64,000 nt of DNA from Mediterraneibacter glycyrrhizinilyticus (GTDB taxonomy: Bacteria; Bacillota; Clostridia; Lachnospirales; Lachnospiraceae), in the NCBI RefSeq assembly GCF_015560805.1, contig NZ_JADMSO010000003.1, forward strand, positions 62,001 through 126,000, given 5' to 3'. Shown in pieces: positions 34,489 to 43,603 of the stretch. Each line of letters begins with the position of its first letter. The first letter of the stretch is position 1. The notes beneath the pieces are model-generated. The model saw only the letters and a list, made by a program, of their open reading frames with translations, was not told the DNA's origin and searched no databases. The translations under genes and the position numbers were made by a program.

Positions 34489-35673
34489 TTGTTAGAAATT
34501 AAAACCAACGAATCAGAAGCAGCTGCAAGGATCATAGTCATTGGAGTCGGCGGCGGCGGTAATAATGCTGTGAACCGGATGATCGACGAGCAGATTGCAG
34601 GTGTAGAATTTATTGCGATTAATACAGATAAACAAGCACTGCAGTTATGTAAGGCACCGACATTGATGCAGATCGGAGAAAAGCTGACCAAGGGACTGGG
34701 TGCGGGAGCGCAGCCTGAGGTAGGGGAGAAAGCAGCAGAAGAGAGCGCGGAGGAGATTTCCGCAGCACTGAAAGGTGCGGACATGGTATTCGTTACCTGT
34801 GGAATGGGTGGCGGTACAGGAACCGGTGCGACACCGGTCGTAGCACGGATCGCAAAGGAACAGGGCGCACTGACAGTCGGCGTTGTTACGAAGCCGTTCC
34901 GTTTTGAATCCAGAACCCGTATGGCGAACGCTCTTGCGGGAATCGACAAATTAAAAGAGAATGTGGACACATTGATCGTAATTCCGAATGATAAACTTCT
35001 GGAAGTAGTAGACAGAAGGACAACGATGCCGGAAGCTTTGAAGAAAGCTGACGAAGTGCTCCAGCAAGGTATCCAGGGTATTACAGACCTGATCAATGTA
35101 CCGTCTTTGATCAACCTCGACTTTGCGGATGTACAGACTGTTATGAAAGACAAGGGTATCGCTCATATCGGTATCGGAGCCGGACGCGGAGACGACAAGG
35201 CGCTTGAGGCAGTCAAACAGGCAGTTGCCAGTCCGCTTCTGGAAACAACGATCCAGGGCGCTTCCCATGTTATCATCAATGTATCCGGAGACATCACACT
35301 TATGGATGCTTCCGATGCGGCAGAATATGTACAGGAACTTGCCGGAGAGAATGCGAATATTATTTTCGGTGCTACGTACGATGATACGAAATCAGACGAA
35401 GCTACGATCACTGTTATTGCAACCGGTCTGCATAATGTGGGCGGAAGCTCATCGAAGCTTAAAGCAAGACTGGAGGGACAGCAGAAAGTCGGATCGATTC
35501 TTCCATCCGGAGATATGACGGGAAGAACATCTATGGCTTCTGACCGTGTGGCTCCGAGAAGTACGATGACAAGAGAAGCAGGCGGCACGATTCCGTCATT
35601 GCAGCAGACTCGTACACCATCCGGCACTGTAAAAGAACAGTCCATTAAGATTCCGGATTTCTTCCGTAAATAA
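34489..35673 (+). CDS. ftsZ: cell division GTPase FtsZ
   Basis: 394 residues. The start is TTG 34489 behind AAAGGAGG (34473-34480); an in-frame ATG at 34468 would place that site inside the gene. GTP-binding: [16 protein letters not shown], the tubulin signature [13 protein letters not shown], and [11 protein letters not shown]. The T7-loop region reads [16 protein letters not shown] with catalytic Asp. A Ser/Thr/Arg linker ends in the conserved tail [10 protein letters not shown], the docking peptide for FtsA, SepF and EzrA-type partners. It forms the Z-ring at mid-cell. No ftsA lies in this cluster, as usual in many Clostridia. Confidence 0.98.
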   Translation: MLEIKTNESEAAARIIVIGVGGGGNNAVNRMIDEQIAGVEFIAINTDKQALQLCKAPTLMQIGEKLTKGLGAGAQPEVGEKAAEESAEEISAALKGADMVFVTCGMGGGTGTGATPVVARIAKEQGALTVGVVTKPFRFESRTRMANALAGIDKLKENVDTLIVIPNDKLLEVVDRRTTMPEALKKADEVLQQGIQGITDLINVPSLINLDFADVQTVMKDKGIAHIGIGAGRGDDKALEAVKQAVASPLLETTIQGASHVIINVSGDITLMDASDAAEYVQELAGENANIIFGATYDDTKSDEATITVIATGLHNVGGSSSKLKARLEGQQKVGSILPSGDMTGRTSMASDRVAPRSTMTREAGGTIPSLQQTRTPSGTVKEQSIKIPDFFRK

Positions 35674-35688
35674 AAGAATGATAAGCAG

Positions 35689-35724
35689 AGCACCAGTCAC
35701 AATATGTCGTCTGGTGCTTTTTTT
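35689..35724 (+). terminator. intrinsic terminator of the dcw cluster
   Basis: AGCACCAG and CTGGTGCT, 14-base loop, seven T. A consensus Spo0A box begins at the end of the T run. Confidence 0.9.
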
Positions 35725-35789
35725 GTCGAAACTTATTTGTGACGTCTCGTCAACTTCTGACAAACTTTCCACAGGTTATTTTCTATAAT
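35724..35789 (+). promoter_or_regulatory. Spo0A-type spoIIG promoter
   Basis: TGTCGAA (35724-35730) is a perfect Spo0A box; TGACAAA (35758-35764) is a second, imperfect one overlapping a -35 CTGACA (35757-35762). The -10 is TATAAT (35784-35789), giving a 21-bp spacer. B. subtilis spoIIG has the same plan: an over-long sigma-A spacer with 0A boxes on the -35. Expression should therefore need phosphorylated Spo0A. Confidence 0.75.
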
Positions 35790-35842
35790 AGATTTTGGCT
35801 GGAAAAGCCGGGTACATTTTTAGCTGCTAAAAGAGGTGAAAT

Positions 35843-36673
35843 ATGTACTACGAATTATACATAGATGTTTTTTGGATGACAAATTTTATGATGGATTCTC
35901 TGCTTTTGTTTGCAGTCAGGCAAATGCTGAAATGTCCGGTCGGAAAAGGGCGGATTTTTATGGGTGGCATCGTGGGGAGCACGATGACCTGCCTGATCGT
36001 CTTACTCCCGCTATCCGGGCTTTTACGGTTTTTTGCAGGAGGGATTTTGACAGCGCTTGTGATGATCCGTGTGGGTTTTGGAAAGCAGCCGGTCAGAATG
36101 TACAGAAAGGCATTTGTTTTCTTGTATATTTCTGCATTTCTGATGAGTGGAATCCTGCAGCTGTTCCGCCCGTATATGGATACGATGAGTCTGTTTTTTG
36201 TAATTGCGTCAGCCGCATATGCGGTGCTGAAAGGAATACAAAGCCTGTGGGAAAACATTCAGGGAGAACAGAAGCGGATCTGCGAGGTACTTCTGATACA
36301 GAATGAAAAAAAATGCAGGGTGCGGGCATTGCTGGATACGGGCAATCTGCTTACGGATCCGGTTACAAAAGAACCGGTTTGTGTGGCGGATGCACAGATG
36401 ATCACAGCATTTCTCGGGGAAAATATAGACAAAGAAAGTCTGAAACTGCATTATCTTCCGTTCCGGTCAGTCGGAGGAAACGGCGTGATGCCTGTGATCA
36501 GGATCCGGCAGATGCAGATCACAGAAAAGCAGACGATACAAGTGGAAAATCCACTGCTCGCGATCAGCAGAGGGAAACTTTCGGAAGAGGAGGATTATCA
36601 GATGATTTTAAATCCGGACATAGTGGGAGGAAAGAAAGATGGTTGTAAAAGTAGCAATGCCAGAACAGTTTAA
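35843..36673 (+). CDS. spoIIGA: sigma-E processing peptidase SpoIIGA
   Basis: 276 residues. Five membrane spans in the first 150 ([20 protein letters not shown] at the start is characteristic), then an aspartic-protease-like domain with [19 protein letters not shown], where Asp of DTGN is catalytic. It removes the pro-sequence of sigma-E at the septum after a signal from the forespore. The 3' end overlaps sigE by 35 bases. Follows a Spo0A-type promoter, so the spoIIG operon is intact. Confidence 0.95.
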   Translation: MYYELYIDVFWMTNFMMDSLLLFAVRQMLKCPVGKGRIFMGGIVGSTMTCLIVLLPLSGLLRFFAGGILTALVMIRVGFGKQPVRMYRKAFVFLYISAFLMSGILQLFRPYMDTMSLFFVIASAAYAVLKGIQSLWENIQGEQKRICEVLLIQNEKKCRVRALLDTGNLLTDPVTKEPVCVADAQMITAFLGENIDKESLKLHYLPFRSVGGNGVMPVIRIRQMQITEKQTIQVENPLLAISRGKLSEEEDYQMILNPDIVGGKKDGCKSSNARTV

Positions 36674-37379
36674 ATTGAAGATCGTACCGGATATTCGGAA
36701 TTTTTTCTTTTCAAGTCAAAGAGAAATCCATTATATCGGCGGATCGGAAGTGCTTCCGGCTCCGTTGGAAGCAGATCAGGAAGCGGACGTGATCCGGCAG
36801 ATAGGTACAGAATATGATCAGGAAGCAAAAAAGATTTTGATCGAACATAATCTCCGGCTGGTTGTATACATAGCGAAAAAATTTGACAATACCGGCGTCG
36901 GGGTGGAAGATCTGATCTCCATCGGAACGATCGGTCTGATCAAGGCGATCAATACGTTTAATCCGACCAAAAAGATCAAACTGGCAACGTATGCGTCACG
37001 TTGTATTGAAAATGAAATTCTGATGTATCTGCGGCGGAATAATAAGACAAAATTGGAAGTGTCGATCGATGAACCGCTGAATGTGGACTGGGATGGAAAT
37101 GAATTGCTGCTTTCCGATATTTTAGGAACTGAGGAAGACACCATTTATAAAGATCTGGAAAACGAAGCGGAACGCCGACTGTTGAACCGGGCGATCAATC
37201 AGCTTTCCAGCAGAGAAAAACTGATCGTGAAAATGCGGTTTGGGCTGGATCATCCGGACGGAGAAGAGAAAACGCAAAAGGAAGTCGCAGATTATCTCGG
37301 GATCTCACAGTCTTATATTTCGCGCCTTGAGAAGAAGATCATGCAGCGTCTGAAACGGGAGATGGTGCGTTATGAATAG
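36639..37379 (+). CDS. sigE: mother-cell sporulation sigma factor SigE
   Basis: 246 residues. An N-terminal pro-region (about 1-30, [25 protein letters not shown]) precedes sigma-70 region 2 ([54 protein letters not shown]) and region 4 ([31 protein letters not shown]). SpoIIGA cuts the pro-region. SigE directs mother-cell genes such as coat operons, so cotJABC at 16.2 kb is a likely target. ATG 36639 follows GGGAGGAAAG inside spoIIGA. Confidence 0.97.
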   Translation: MVVKVAMPEQFKLKIVPDIRNFFFSSQREIHYIGGSEVLPAPLEADQEADVIRQIGTEYDQEAKKILIEHNLRLVVYIAKKFDNTGVGVEDLISIGTIGLIKAINTFNPTKKIKLATYASRCIENEILMYLRRNNKTKLEVSIDEPLNVDWDGNELLLSDILGTEEDTIYKDLENEAERRLLNRAINQLSSREKLIVKMRFGLDHPDGEEKTQKEVADYLGISQSYISRLEKKIMQRLKREMVRYE

Positions 37380-37416
37380 CAAGGCGGTAAGTGGTCTGTA
37401 AGAGGAAACATTTTGC

Positions 37417-37445
37417 TTTACGGAAAAGTGAAGCAATGCTATAAT
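37417..37445 (+). promoter_or_regulatory. sigma-A promoter for the beta-CASP hydrolase
   Basis: TTTACG (37417-37422), 17-bp spacer, perfect TATAAT (37440-37445). Confidence 0.6.
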
Positions 37446-37498
37446 AAAGAAGAAGGATTCTGTGTAGTGCAGAATATGCCGAAAGGTTGGTGAAGAGT

Positions 37499-39115
37499 AT
37501 GAAATTGACATTTGTTGGGGCTGCGCACGAAGTGACAGGAAGCTGCCATCTTCTCCAGGCTGCAGGGAAAAACATCCTGATCGATTGCGGGATGGAGCAG
37601 GGACCGGATCTGTATGAGAATTTTGGACTCCCGATCCCGGGAAATGAAGTAGATTATGTACTTTTGACACATGCACATATCGATCACTCCGGTATGCTTC
37701 CGAAGTTGGTGAAGAACGGATTTAAAGGAGAGATCGTAACCACATTTGCGACGGCGGATCTGTGTAATATCATGCTTCGCGACAGTGCGCACATTCAGGA
37801 GTTTGAGGCGGAATGGCGCAACAGGAAAGGCAGGCGTGCCGGACAGCCGGAATTTGAACCGGTGTATGTGATGCAGGACGCTCTTGATGCGATCGAATTA
37901 TTTGCGCCTTGTGATTACGGGGTGAGGATTCAGCTCTGTGAGGGAATCGACATCCGTTTTACAGATATCGGTCATCTGCTTGGATCTGCCAGCATTGAAG
38001 TATGGATCACAGAAGATGAGATCAGTAAGAAGATCGTCTTTTCCGGCGATGTGGGAAATATACAGCAGCCGATCATCAAAGACCCGAAGACAACGGAGTC
38101 TGCGGATTATGTTGTGATCGAGTCTACATACGGAAACCGTTACCATGATATGGAACAGCGACCGGATTACGTCGGCGAATTTACACGGATTCTGAGAGAG
38201 ACCTTTGATAAAGGCGGAAATGTAGTGATTCCGTCATTTGCGGTGGGACGTACCCAGGAATTGTTATACTTTATCCGGGAGATCAAGGAAAAAGGACTTT
38301 TAAAAGAGTATCAGGATTTTGAAGTATATCTGGACAGCCCGCTTGCAATTGAAGCGACACGGGTCTTTACAAAAAATATGCAGGGATGCTTTGACGAGGA
38401 AGCGCTTCAGCTTGTCAATTCCGGGGTGAATCCGCTGATCTTTCCGGGATTGAAAATATCGACTACAAGCGACGACTCGAAGATGATCAATTTTATCGAG
38501 AAACCAAAAGTCATCATCTCAGCTTCCGGGATGTGTGATGCAGGACGGATCCGGCATCATTTGAAACACAATCTCTGGAGAGCGGAATGTACGGTTCTCT
38601 TTGTCGGATATCAGGCAGTGGGAACATTGGGACGGAGACTTTTGGAGGGCGAGAAGAACGTCAGACTGTTCGGTGAGCCGATCGAAGTACATGCCAGGAT
38701 CGAGAGTCTTCACGGTATCAGCGGACATGCGGACAAGAACGGACTTTTAAATTGGCTGAAAGGTTTCCGGACGCCGCTCTCCCATGTGTTTGTCGTGCAT
38801 GGTGAAGACACGGTGACGGAAGAATTTGCAGCATCGGTGGAAGCGGAGATCGGATGTCCGGCATTTGCACCATTCCCGGACGGATGTGTGGATCTGGCGG
38901 CAAATGAGATCATATCCGAGGGAACGCGTATACCGATCAAGGAGAAGAAACCTGCACAGAAGAAAGCAGATGCTGCATTTGAGCGCCTGCTGGCGGCAGG
39001 AAAACGTCTGTTGGATGTTATTTACAGAAATCAGGGACTTGCGAATAAGGATAAGGCAAAATTTGAATCTCAGGTGAACAATCTTGCGGATCGATGGGAT
39101 CGATTTGACGGATGA
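37499..39115 (+). CDS. beta-CASP metallo-beta-lactamase-fold hydrolase (RNA-specificity type)
   Basis: 538 residues from ATG 37499; TTG 37487 is possible but sits against the ribosome site. MBL core with THAHIDHSG and FSGDVG; the beta-CASP insert has VVIPSFAVGRTQELLYFI and YLDSPLAIEATRVF; the RMMBL end has ISASGMCDAGRIRHHLKHNLW and HGISGHADKNGLLNWL. Family members in archaea and bacteria are RNases or 3'-end processing factors related to CPSF-73; the substrate here is unknown. The last 60 residues form an added basic helical tail. It has its own promoter. Confidence 0.88.
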   Translation: MKLTFVGAAHEVTGSCHLLQAAGKNILIDCGMEQGPDLYENFGLPIPGNEVDYVLLTHAHIDHSGMLPKLVKNGFKGEIVTTFATADLCNIMLRDSAHIQEFEAEWRNRKGRRAGQPEFEPVYVMQDALDAIELFAPCDYGVRIQLCEGIDIRFTDIGHLLGSASIEVWITEDEISKKIVFSGDVGNIQQPIIKDPKTTESADYVVIESTYGNRYHDMEQRPDYVGEFTRILRETFDKGGNVVIPSFAVGRTQELLYFIREIKEKGLLKEYQDFEVYLDSPLAIEATRVFTKNMQGCFDEEALQLVNSGVNPLIFPGLKISTTSDDSKMINFIEKPKVIISASGMCDAGRIRHHLKHNLWRAECTVLFVGYQAVGTLGRRLLEGEKNVRLFGEPIEVHARIESLHGISGHADKNGLLNWLKGFRTPLSHVFVVHGEDTVTEEFAASVEAEIGCPAFAPFPDGCVDLAANEIISEGTRIPIKEKKPAQKKADAAFERLLAAGKRLLDVIYRNQGLANKDKAKFESQVNNLADRWDRFDG

Positions 39116-39146
39116 CAGATCAGTTCTCATCGCCATAAGGAAAGAG

Positions 39147-39189
39147 GACGGGTTCAGACAGAGTGTTTTCGGCTCTGTCTGAACCCGTC
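39147..39189 (+). terminator. perfect 17-bp hairpin after the beta-CASP gene
   Basis: GACGGGTTCAGACAGAG and CTCTGTCTGAACCCGTC pair without mismatch around a nine-base loop. The T run that should follow is missing (TGGATTGCC), so it may protect or process RNA rather than terminate. Confidence 0.6.
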
Positions 39190-39273
39190 TGGATTGCCGG
39201 CACTTGTAGCGGAACATCATTGGCGGACGCCTGCTGGAAAGACAAAAGAATAAGAGAAAAGTGAGGAATACGA

Positions 39274-40800
39274 ATGGATGGAACGACATGGGGGATCTTT
39301 GCGATCATCATCATTTATCTGTTGGGGATGGTCGCAGTAGGTCTCTATTATATGAAAAAAAACAGCTCAACGGGGGATTATTATCTTGGAGGACGTAAGC
39401 TGGGACCGATCGTAACGGCGATGAGTGCGGAGGCGTCGGATATGAGCAGCTGGCTTTTGATGGGACTTCCGGGAGTTGCATATTTAACCGGAGTAGCAGA
39501 CGCGGCATGGACGGCGATCGGTCTGGCGATCGGAACTTACTTAAACTGGCTGATCGTGGCAAAAAGACTGCGTCGGTATACTGTGGTAGCAGGAAATTCG
39601 ATCACGATACCGGAGTTTTTTTCCAACCGTTATCACGATAAGAGCCGGATCCTGGTTGCGGTTTCGGCGATTTTTATCGTGATCTTCTTTATCCCGTATA
39701 CGGCGTCCGGATTCGCGGCCTGCGGAAAACTCTTCTCCACATTGTTTGGCGTCTCTTACGTTCCGGCGATGATCGTCAGTGCGATCGTGATCGTGGCTTA
39801 TACGGCGCTGGGCGGATTTTCCGCGGCGAGCACGACAGATCTGATCCAGAGTATCGTGATGTCGTTTGCTTTGATCTGTGTGGTGCTTTTCGGTGTAAAA
39901 ACGGCGGGCGGAACCGATGTGATCCTCTCTCAGGCTGGGGAACTTCCGGGGTATCTGTCGATGACGCAGACCTATATGAACGGCGAAGCGACAGAGTATG
40001 GCGCGATCAAGATTGCGTCTATGCTTGCATGGGGGCTTGGTTATTTTGGAATGCCGCATATTTTGCTTCGGTTTATGGCGATCGAAGATGAGAAGAAGAT
40101 CAAGATTTCCAGACGGATCGCGACAGTATGGGTTGTGATCTCTATGAGTGTGGCGATCTTCATCGGAATTGTCGGAAATAATTTGTCTCGAAACGGTGCG
40201 CTTCAGGTATTGGAGGGATCCGATTCTGAAAAGTTGATCATTACGCTCGGAACATTGATGAGTAAAAGCGGATTCCTTGGAATTTTAGTTGCGGGACTGA
40301 TCATGTCCGGAATACTGGCGTGCACGATGTCAACGGCAGATTCCCAGCTTCTGGCTGCATCCTCCAGTATTTCCGAGGATTTGCTAAAGAAAGTATTTCA
40401 TTTGGAGATCAAAGAAAAGACTTCTTTGCTGGCGGCAAGAGCGACGGTGCTTGTGATTTCGATCCTCGGTGTATTTATGGCGATGGATCCGGAAAGCTCG
40501 GTGTTTGGGATCGTATCCTTTGCATGGGCAGGATTCGGCGCAGTATTCGGACCGGTTATGCTTCTGGCGCTGTTCTGGAAACGTTCCAATCGAAATGGGG
40601 CGATCGTGAGCATGATCTCCGGAGGTGTGATGATCTTTGTGTGGAAATACCTTGTACGTCCGATGGGAGGCGCCTGGGATATTTATGAACTGCTTCCAGC
40701 ATTTTTAGTGGCGATCGTGCTGAATGTAGTCGTAAGTCTTTTGACGGCTCCGCCGCAGCAGGAAATTTTGGACGAGTTTGAAAAAGCTGCCCGCGGATAA
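39274..40800 (+). CDS. putP: sodium/proline symporter
   Basis: 508 residues with about 13 spans of the sodium:solute symporter family. YYLGGRKLGPIVTAMSAEASDMSSWLLMGLPG and FISASTTDLIQS-like GGFSAASTTDLIQSIVM match PutP; the sodium site Ser/Thr motif ILACTMSTADSQLLAASSSISEDL is present. It takes up proline with sodium. It lies between the beta-CASP gene and sigG, a non-sporulation gene inside a sporulation block. No clear promoter of its own was found. Confidence 0.88.
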   Translation: MDGTTWGIFAIIIIYLLGMVAVGLYYMKKNSSTGDYYLGGRKLGPIVTAMSAEASDMSSWLLMGLPGVAYLTGVADAAWTAIGLAIGTYLNWLIVAKRLRRYTVVAGNSITIPEFFSNRYHDKSRILVAVSAIFIVIFFIPYTASGFAACGKLFSTLFGVSYVPAMIVSAIVIVAYTALGGFSAASTTDLIQSIVMSFALICVVLFGVKTAGGTDVILSQAGELPGYLSMTQTYMNGEATEYGAIKIASMLAWGLGYFGMPHILLRFMAIEDEKKIKISRRIATVWVVISMSVAIFIGIVGNNLSRNGALQVLEGSDSEKLIITLGTLMSKSGFLGILVAGLIMSGILACTMSTADSQLLAASSSISEDLLKKVFHLEIKEKTSLLAARATVLVISILGVFMAMDPESSVFGIVSFAWAGFGAVFGPVMLLALFWKRSNRNGAIVSMISGGVMIFVWKYLVRPMGGAWDIYELLPAFLVAIVLNVVVSLLTAPPQQEILDEFEKAARG

Positions 40801-40926
40801 TGCGGACAGATAAAATCAGTGTCAAGGAGTAAAACTTTTTTTATTTTGGCACGGACAGAATAACAGAATGTGATAGTGAGAAGAATTCTACTAGATGGAA
40901 ATTCATCTGGCAGGAGGATTTGAGCT

Positions 40927-41709
40927 ATGGCATTGAACAAAGTAGAAATATGTGGGGTAAATACGGCAAAGCTTCCGCTCTTGAAAGAAGAAGAGAAGGA
41001 AGCTTTGTTTGCGCGTATCAAAGAGGGAAGCGAGGAAGCGCGGGAGGAATATATCAAAGGGAATCTGAGGCTTGTGCTAAGCGTGATCAAGCGATTTTCC
41101 GGGGGAAATGAAAATGCCGACGATCTGTTCCAGATCGGTTGTGTGGGGCTTATGAAAGCTGTGGATAATTTTGATCCGGGAAGAGAGGTAAAATTCTCCA
41201 CTTATGCGGTGCCGATGATCATCGGTGAGATCCGCCGATATTTAAGGGATAATAATTCGATCCGGGTCAGCCGTTCTCTTCGGGATACCGCCTATAAAGC
41301 GATTTATGCGAAAGAGGGGTATATGAAGAAACATATGAAAGAACCTACGGTGCAGGAGATCGCGGAGGAGATCGGCATCTCGAAAGAAGATATCGTCTAT
41401 GCGCTGGATGCGATCCAGGCGCCGGTCAGTCTTTATGAACCGGTGTACAGCGACGGCGGCGACACGCTGTATGTGATGGATCAGGTCAGCGATAAGAAAA
41501 GCAGGGAGGAGAACTGGATCGAAGAACTTTCTCTGGAAGCTGCAATGGAACGGCTGAATGAGCGGGAAAGGTATATTATCCGTCTTCGTTTCTTTGAGGG
41601 AAAGACACAGATGGAAGTGGCGAGGGAAATCCGGATCTCACAGGCGCAGGTCAGCAGACTGGAAAAAAATGCGCTCAAAACAATGCGCCGCTATCTGCTT
41701 GGAAAATAA
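40927..41709 (+). CDS. sigG: forespore sporulation sigma factor SigG
   Basis: 260 residues. It opens NKVEICGVNTAKLPLL, the conserved SigG start, then sigma-70 region 2 (NLRLVLSVIKRFSGGNENADDLFQIGCVGLMKAVDNFD), region 3 (KEPTVQEIAEEIGISKEDIVYALDA) and region 4 (EGKTQMEVAREIRISQAQVSRLEKNALKTM). SigG drives late forespore genes and, in Bacillus, its own. A possible SigF/SigG-like promoter (GAATG 40866-40870, TTCTACTA 40886-40893) is only weakly supported. A small hairpin (40891-40910) abuts the ribosome site AGGAGG (40912-40917). Confidence 0.95.
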   Translation: MALNKVEICGVNTAKLPLLKEEEKEALFARIKEGSEEAREEYIKGNLRLVLSVIKRFSGGNENADDLFQIGCVGLMKAVDNFDPGREVKFSTYAVPMIIGEIRRYLRDNNSIRVSRSLRDTAYKAIYAKEGYMKKHMKEPTVQEIAEEIGISKEDIVYALDAIQAPVSLYEPVYSDGGDTLYVMDQVSDKKSREENWIEELSLEAAMERLNERERYIIRLRFFEGKTQMEVAREIRISQAQVSRLEKNALKTMRRYLLGK

Positions 41710-41722
41710 TAACGTTTTTATA

Positions 41723-41751
41723 TTGAAATTTCCATAAGGTCATACTATTAT
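41723..41751 (+). promoter_or_regulatory. sigma-A promoter for the HAD phosphatase
   Basis: TTGAAA (41723-41728), 17-bp spacer, TATTAT (41746-41751). Confidence 0.7.
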
Positions 41752-41857
41752 AGATTACAGGCGGGGCATGGAGCGGCAGGATCGGTTTTACGACAGTATG
41801 GTTTTGGGGCTTTTTGACTCTGACATCTTTTATTTTACAGGGAGGTAAAGGGAAGCG

Positions 41858-42520
41858 ATGTATAAAGCTTGTATATTTGATCTGGATGGGACATTGACAG
41901 ATACGCTGGATTCTCTGACCTTTTCGGTAAATGAATCACTTTGTGAGATGAAGCTTCCGAAGATCACAGAAGAACAGTGCAGGATGTTTGTCGGGAACGG
42001 CGCCCGGGTGCTGATGGAAAAAGCATTGACGGCAGCGGGAGCCGATCCCAAAGAACGGATCGAAGAGGCGATGGAAGTATACGGACGTATATTTGATGCC
42101 AACTGCACATATCATGTAATACCTTACGAGGGCATCCGGGAGATGCTCGATACATTGAAAGACGCCGGGGTGGAACTGGCAGTGCTTTCCAATAAACCGC
42201 ATAAGCAGGCGGTTCATGTGGTGGAGACGATTTTTGGAAGCGGATATTTTCGGCAGATCCGGGGACAGCAGGAGGGGATACCGAGAAAACCGGATCCGAC
42301 GGCGGTTCTTCAGATCACGGAAATCCTGCATGCGAAGCCGGAGGAAGTTCTGTATGTGGGAGATTCGGAAGTGGATGTCGCTACGGGCAATGCGGCAAAT
42401 ATGAAGACGGTCGGCGTGACCTGGGGATTTCGAAGCCGGGAAGCGCTGAGGGCTGCAGGAGCAGAACGGATTGCCGACAGACCGGAAGAGATCGCTGCAA
42501 TGGCATGTGATCCGAGATGA
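41858..42520 (+). CDS. gph: HAD-family phosphatase, phosphoglycolate-phosphatase-like
   Basis: 220 residues. HAD motif I FDLDGTLTDTLDSL with the nucleophile Asp, motif II AVLSNKPHKQAV, motif III Lys in GIPRKPDPTAV, and motif IV YVGDSEVDVATGNAANM. The alpha-helical cap between residues 20 and 85 is the Gph/pyrophosphatase type. Likely substrates are small phosphate esters such as phosphoglycolate; the exact one cannot be read from sequence. It follows its own promoter and precedes a palindrome copy and a small acidic gene. Confidence 0.85.
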   Translation: MYKACIFDLDGTLTDTLDSLTFSVNESLCEMKLPKITEEQCRMFVGNGARVLMEKALTAAGADPKERIEEAMEVYGRIFDANCTYHVIPYEGIREMLDTLKDAGVELAVLSNKPHKQAVHVVETIFGSGYFRQIRGQQEGIPRKPDPTAVLQITEILHAKPEEVLYVGDSEVDVATGNAANMKTVGVTWGFRSREALRAAGAERIADRPEEIAAMACDPR

Positions 42521-42524
42521 TTTT

Positions 42525-42566
42525 CGCATTGATGAACAAGGGACATTGTCCTTTACATTGACGCTG
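42525..42566. repeat. dispersed palindrome, copy 3
   Basis: GCATTGATGAACAAGGG and CCTTTACATTGACGC pair imperfectly around ACATTGT. On the minus strand the right arm is AGCGTCAATGTAAAGG, like the family arm GCGTCGRTGTACAAGGGG. It lies in the 78-base gap before the 87-residue gene. Confidence 0.55.
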
Positions 42567-42598
42567 AAAAAAGACAAAGAATAAGGAGGTTAAGAAAC

Positions 42599-42862
42599 AT
42601 GAATGAGTACAGTGAAGAGTGTCTGTTGACTTTCTTAGAGAAACAGTCACAGTTATTTGACGAGCCGGTTGCGGAGACGCAGGAAGAGGCGGAAGCATTT
42701 TTGGAAGATTGTATGGCGGTTGTTGTCGATTCGCTTGGAGAAGTAAGAGAATATTTTGAAGAGAACGGCATCGATGTGGATTCCATGAGCGAGGAAGAAC
42801 TGGAAGATGCTTCGGAAGTATTCGCGCTGCCGAACGGACAGTATCTGATCGTAGAGGGATAA
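42599..42862 (+). CDS. small acidic protein, unknown
   Basis: 87 residues, strongly acidic (about a third Asp or Glu), no membrane span. It contains CLLTFLEKQSQLFDEPV, EEAEAFLEDCMAVVVDSLGE and VFALPNGQYLIVEG. I do not recognise the family. AAGGAGG (42584-42590) gives a clear start. Palindromes of the dispersed family lie on both sides. Convergent with the FMN-binding-like gene. Confidence 0.8.
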   Translation: MNEYSEECLLTFLEKQSQLFDEPVAETQEEAEAFLEDCMAVVVDSLGEVREYFEENGIDVDSMSEEELEDASEVFALPNGQYLIVEG

Positions 42863-42924
42863 CGTATATCCGGCAGATAATTCCGGACAGTCATATTGCA
42901 GTACGGAAGTTCTTCGGAACGTTT

Positions 42925-42966
42925 CGTATCGGTGTACAAAGGGCGATTATCCCTCGTACGCGGATG
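42925..42966. repeat. dispersed palindrome, copy 4
   Basis: CGTATCGGTGTACAAAGGG and CCCTCGTACGCGGATG pair imperfectly around CGATTAT. The left arm is close to GCGTCGRTGTACAAGGGG. It follows the small acidic gene. Confidence 0.6.
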
Positions 42967-42983
42967 TGAGAGCGAGCAATAAG

Positions 42984-43015
42984 AAAAGCCGCGGCCTATT
43001 GAGCTGCGGCTTTTT
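42984..43015. terminator. bidirectional terminator
   Basis: AAAAGCCGCGGC and GCTGCGGCTTTT pair with one mismatch; A run on the left and T run on the right. It serves the convergent small acidic gene and the minus-strand gene, whose stop lies in the loop. Confidence 0.85.
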
Positions 43016-43430
43016 CTACGGCTTCGGTGATAGCGTTTAAGATCACCTGAGAAGTATAAGGTGTTTCATCCGAGAGCGCAATATGATCAAGGGACTGCGA
43101 GTCATAGATCTGATCCGCGATCTCTTCTAAAGCGGGCTGGACGAGCGGAAACATCGTCGTAACTGTTTCATCCAGATTGGAGAAGCGGATGGAATTGATG
43201 CGGGATTCGTCCACGGTGACTTCTACTTCCAGATTGGTGTTGTTGAGAGTCATTGTAGAAGTGTAGATGCCGGGTGTGTATTTTTCCCTGTCTGCGGATT
43301 TTGCATCTCCGCGCCCCGGACGGAACATAAAAAGAAGCAAAAGGATCAACAGGATGCCGAGCGCGGCGAAAATCGTAGTATATATGATTTCTTTCATGTG
43401 CAGAACGACAATTTTTGTTTTGGAACCCAT
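42996..43430 (-). CDS. membrane-anchored FMN-binding-domain-like protein
   Basis: 144 residues from the ATG at 43430, behind GGGAGG on the minus strand. One span (IIYTTIFAALGILLILLLLFMF, about 13-34) precedes an outer domain: PGIYTSTMTLNNTNLEVEVTVDESRINSIRFSN and TPYTSQVILNAITEAVEKA. This resembles FMN_bind (PF04205), in which repeats of the form V-x-V-x-D-G-x-I are followed by SGAT and a helix. The SGAT motif, where Thr carries the flavin, is here DETPYTS, so covalent flavin is doubtful. Divergent from pth, with a 170-base shared upstream region. Confidence 0.6.
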   Translation of the reverse strand: MGSKTKIVVLHMKEIIYTTIFAALGILLILLLLFMFRPGRGDAKSADREKYTPGIYTSTMTLNNTNLEVEVTVDESRINSIRFSNLDETVTTMFPLVQPALEEIADQIYDSQSLDHIALSDETPYTSQVILNAITEAVEKAAAQ

Positions 43431-43603
43431 AAAGAGACCTCCCGATGTGTTTTTTATCATTCTATGATGCAGAACCGGAAAATATACCGGAAGAAGATTT
43501 TCGTGACAAAACAGAGGGATTCCTGTACAATGGAAACGTATTGCTATATGAAAATGATCAGAAAAACTGTCATGAAAACGACAGATCAAATGAGGTGAAG
43601 AAT

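Noticed and set aside
36639-36673. Overlap of spoIIGA and sigE as an assembly error
   Set aside because: Both proteins are full length with intact motifs, and a ribosome site for sigE lies inside spoIIGA, so the overlap is plausible.
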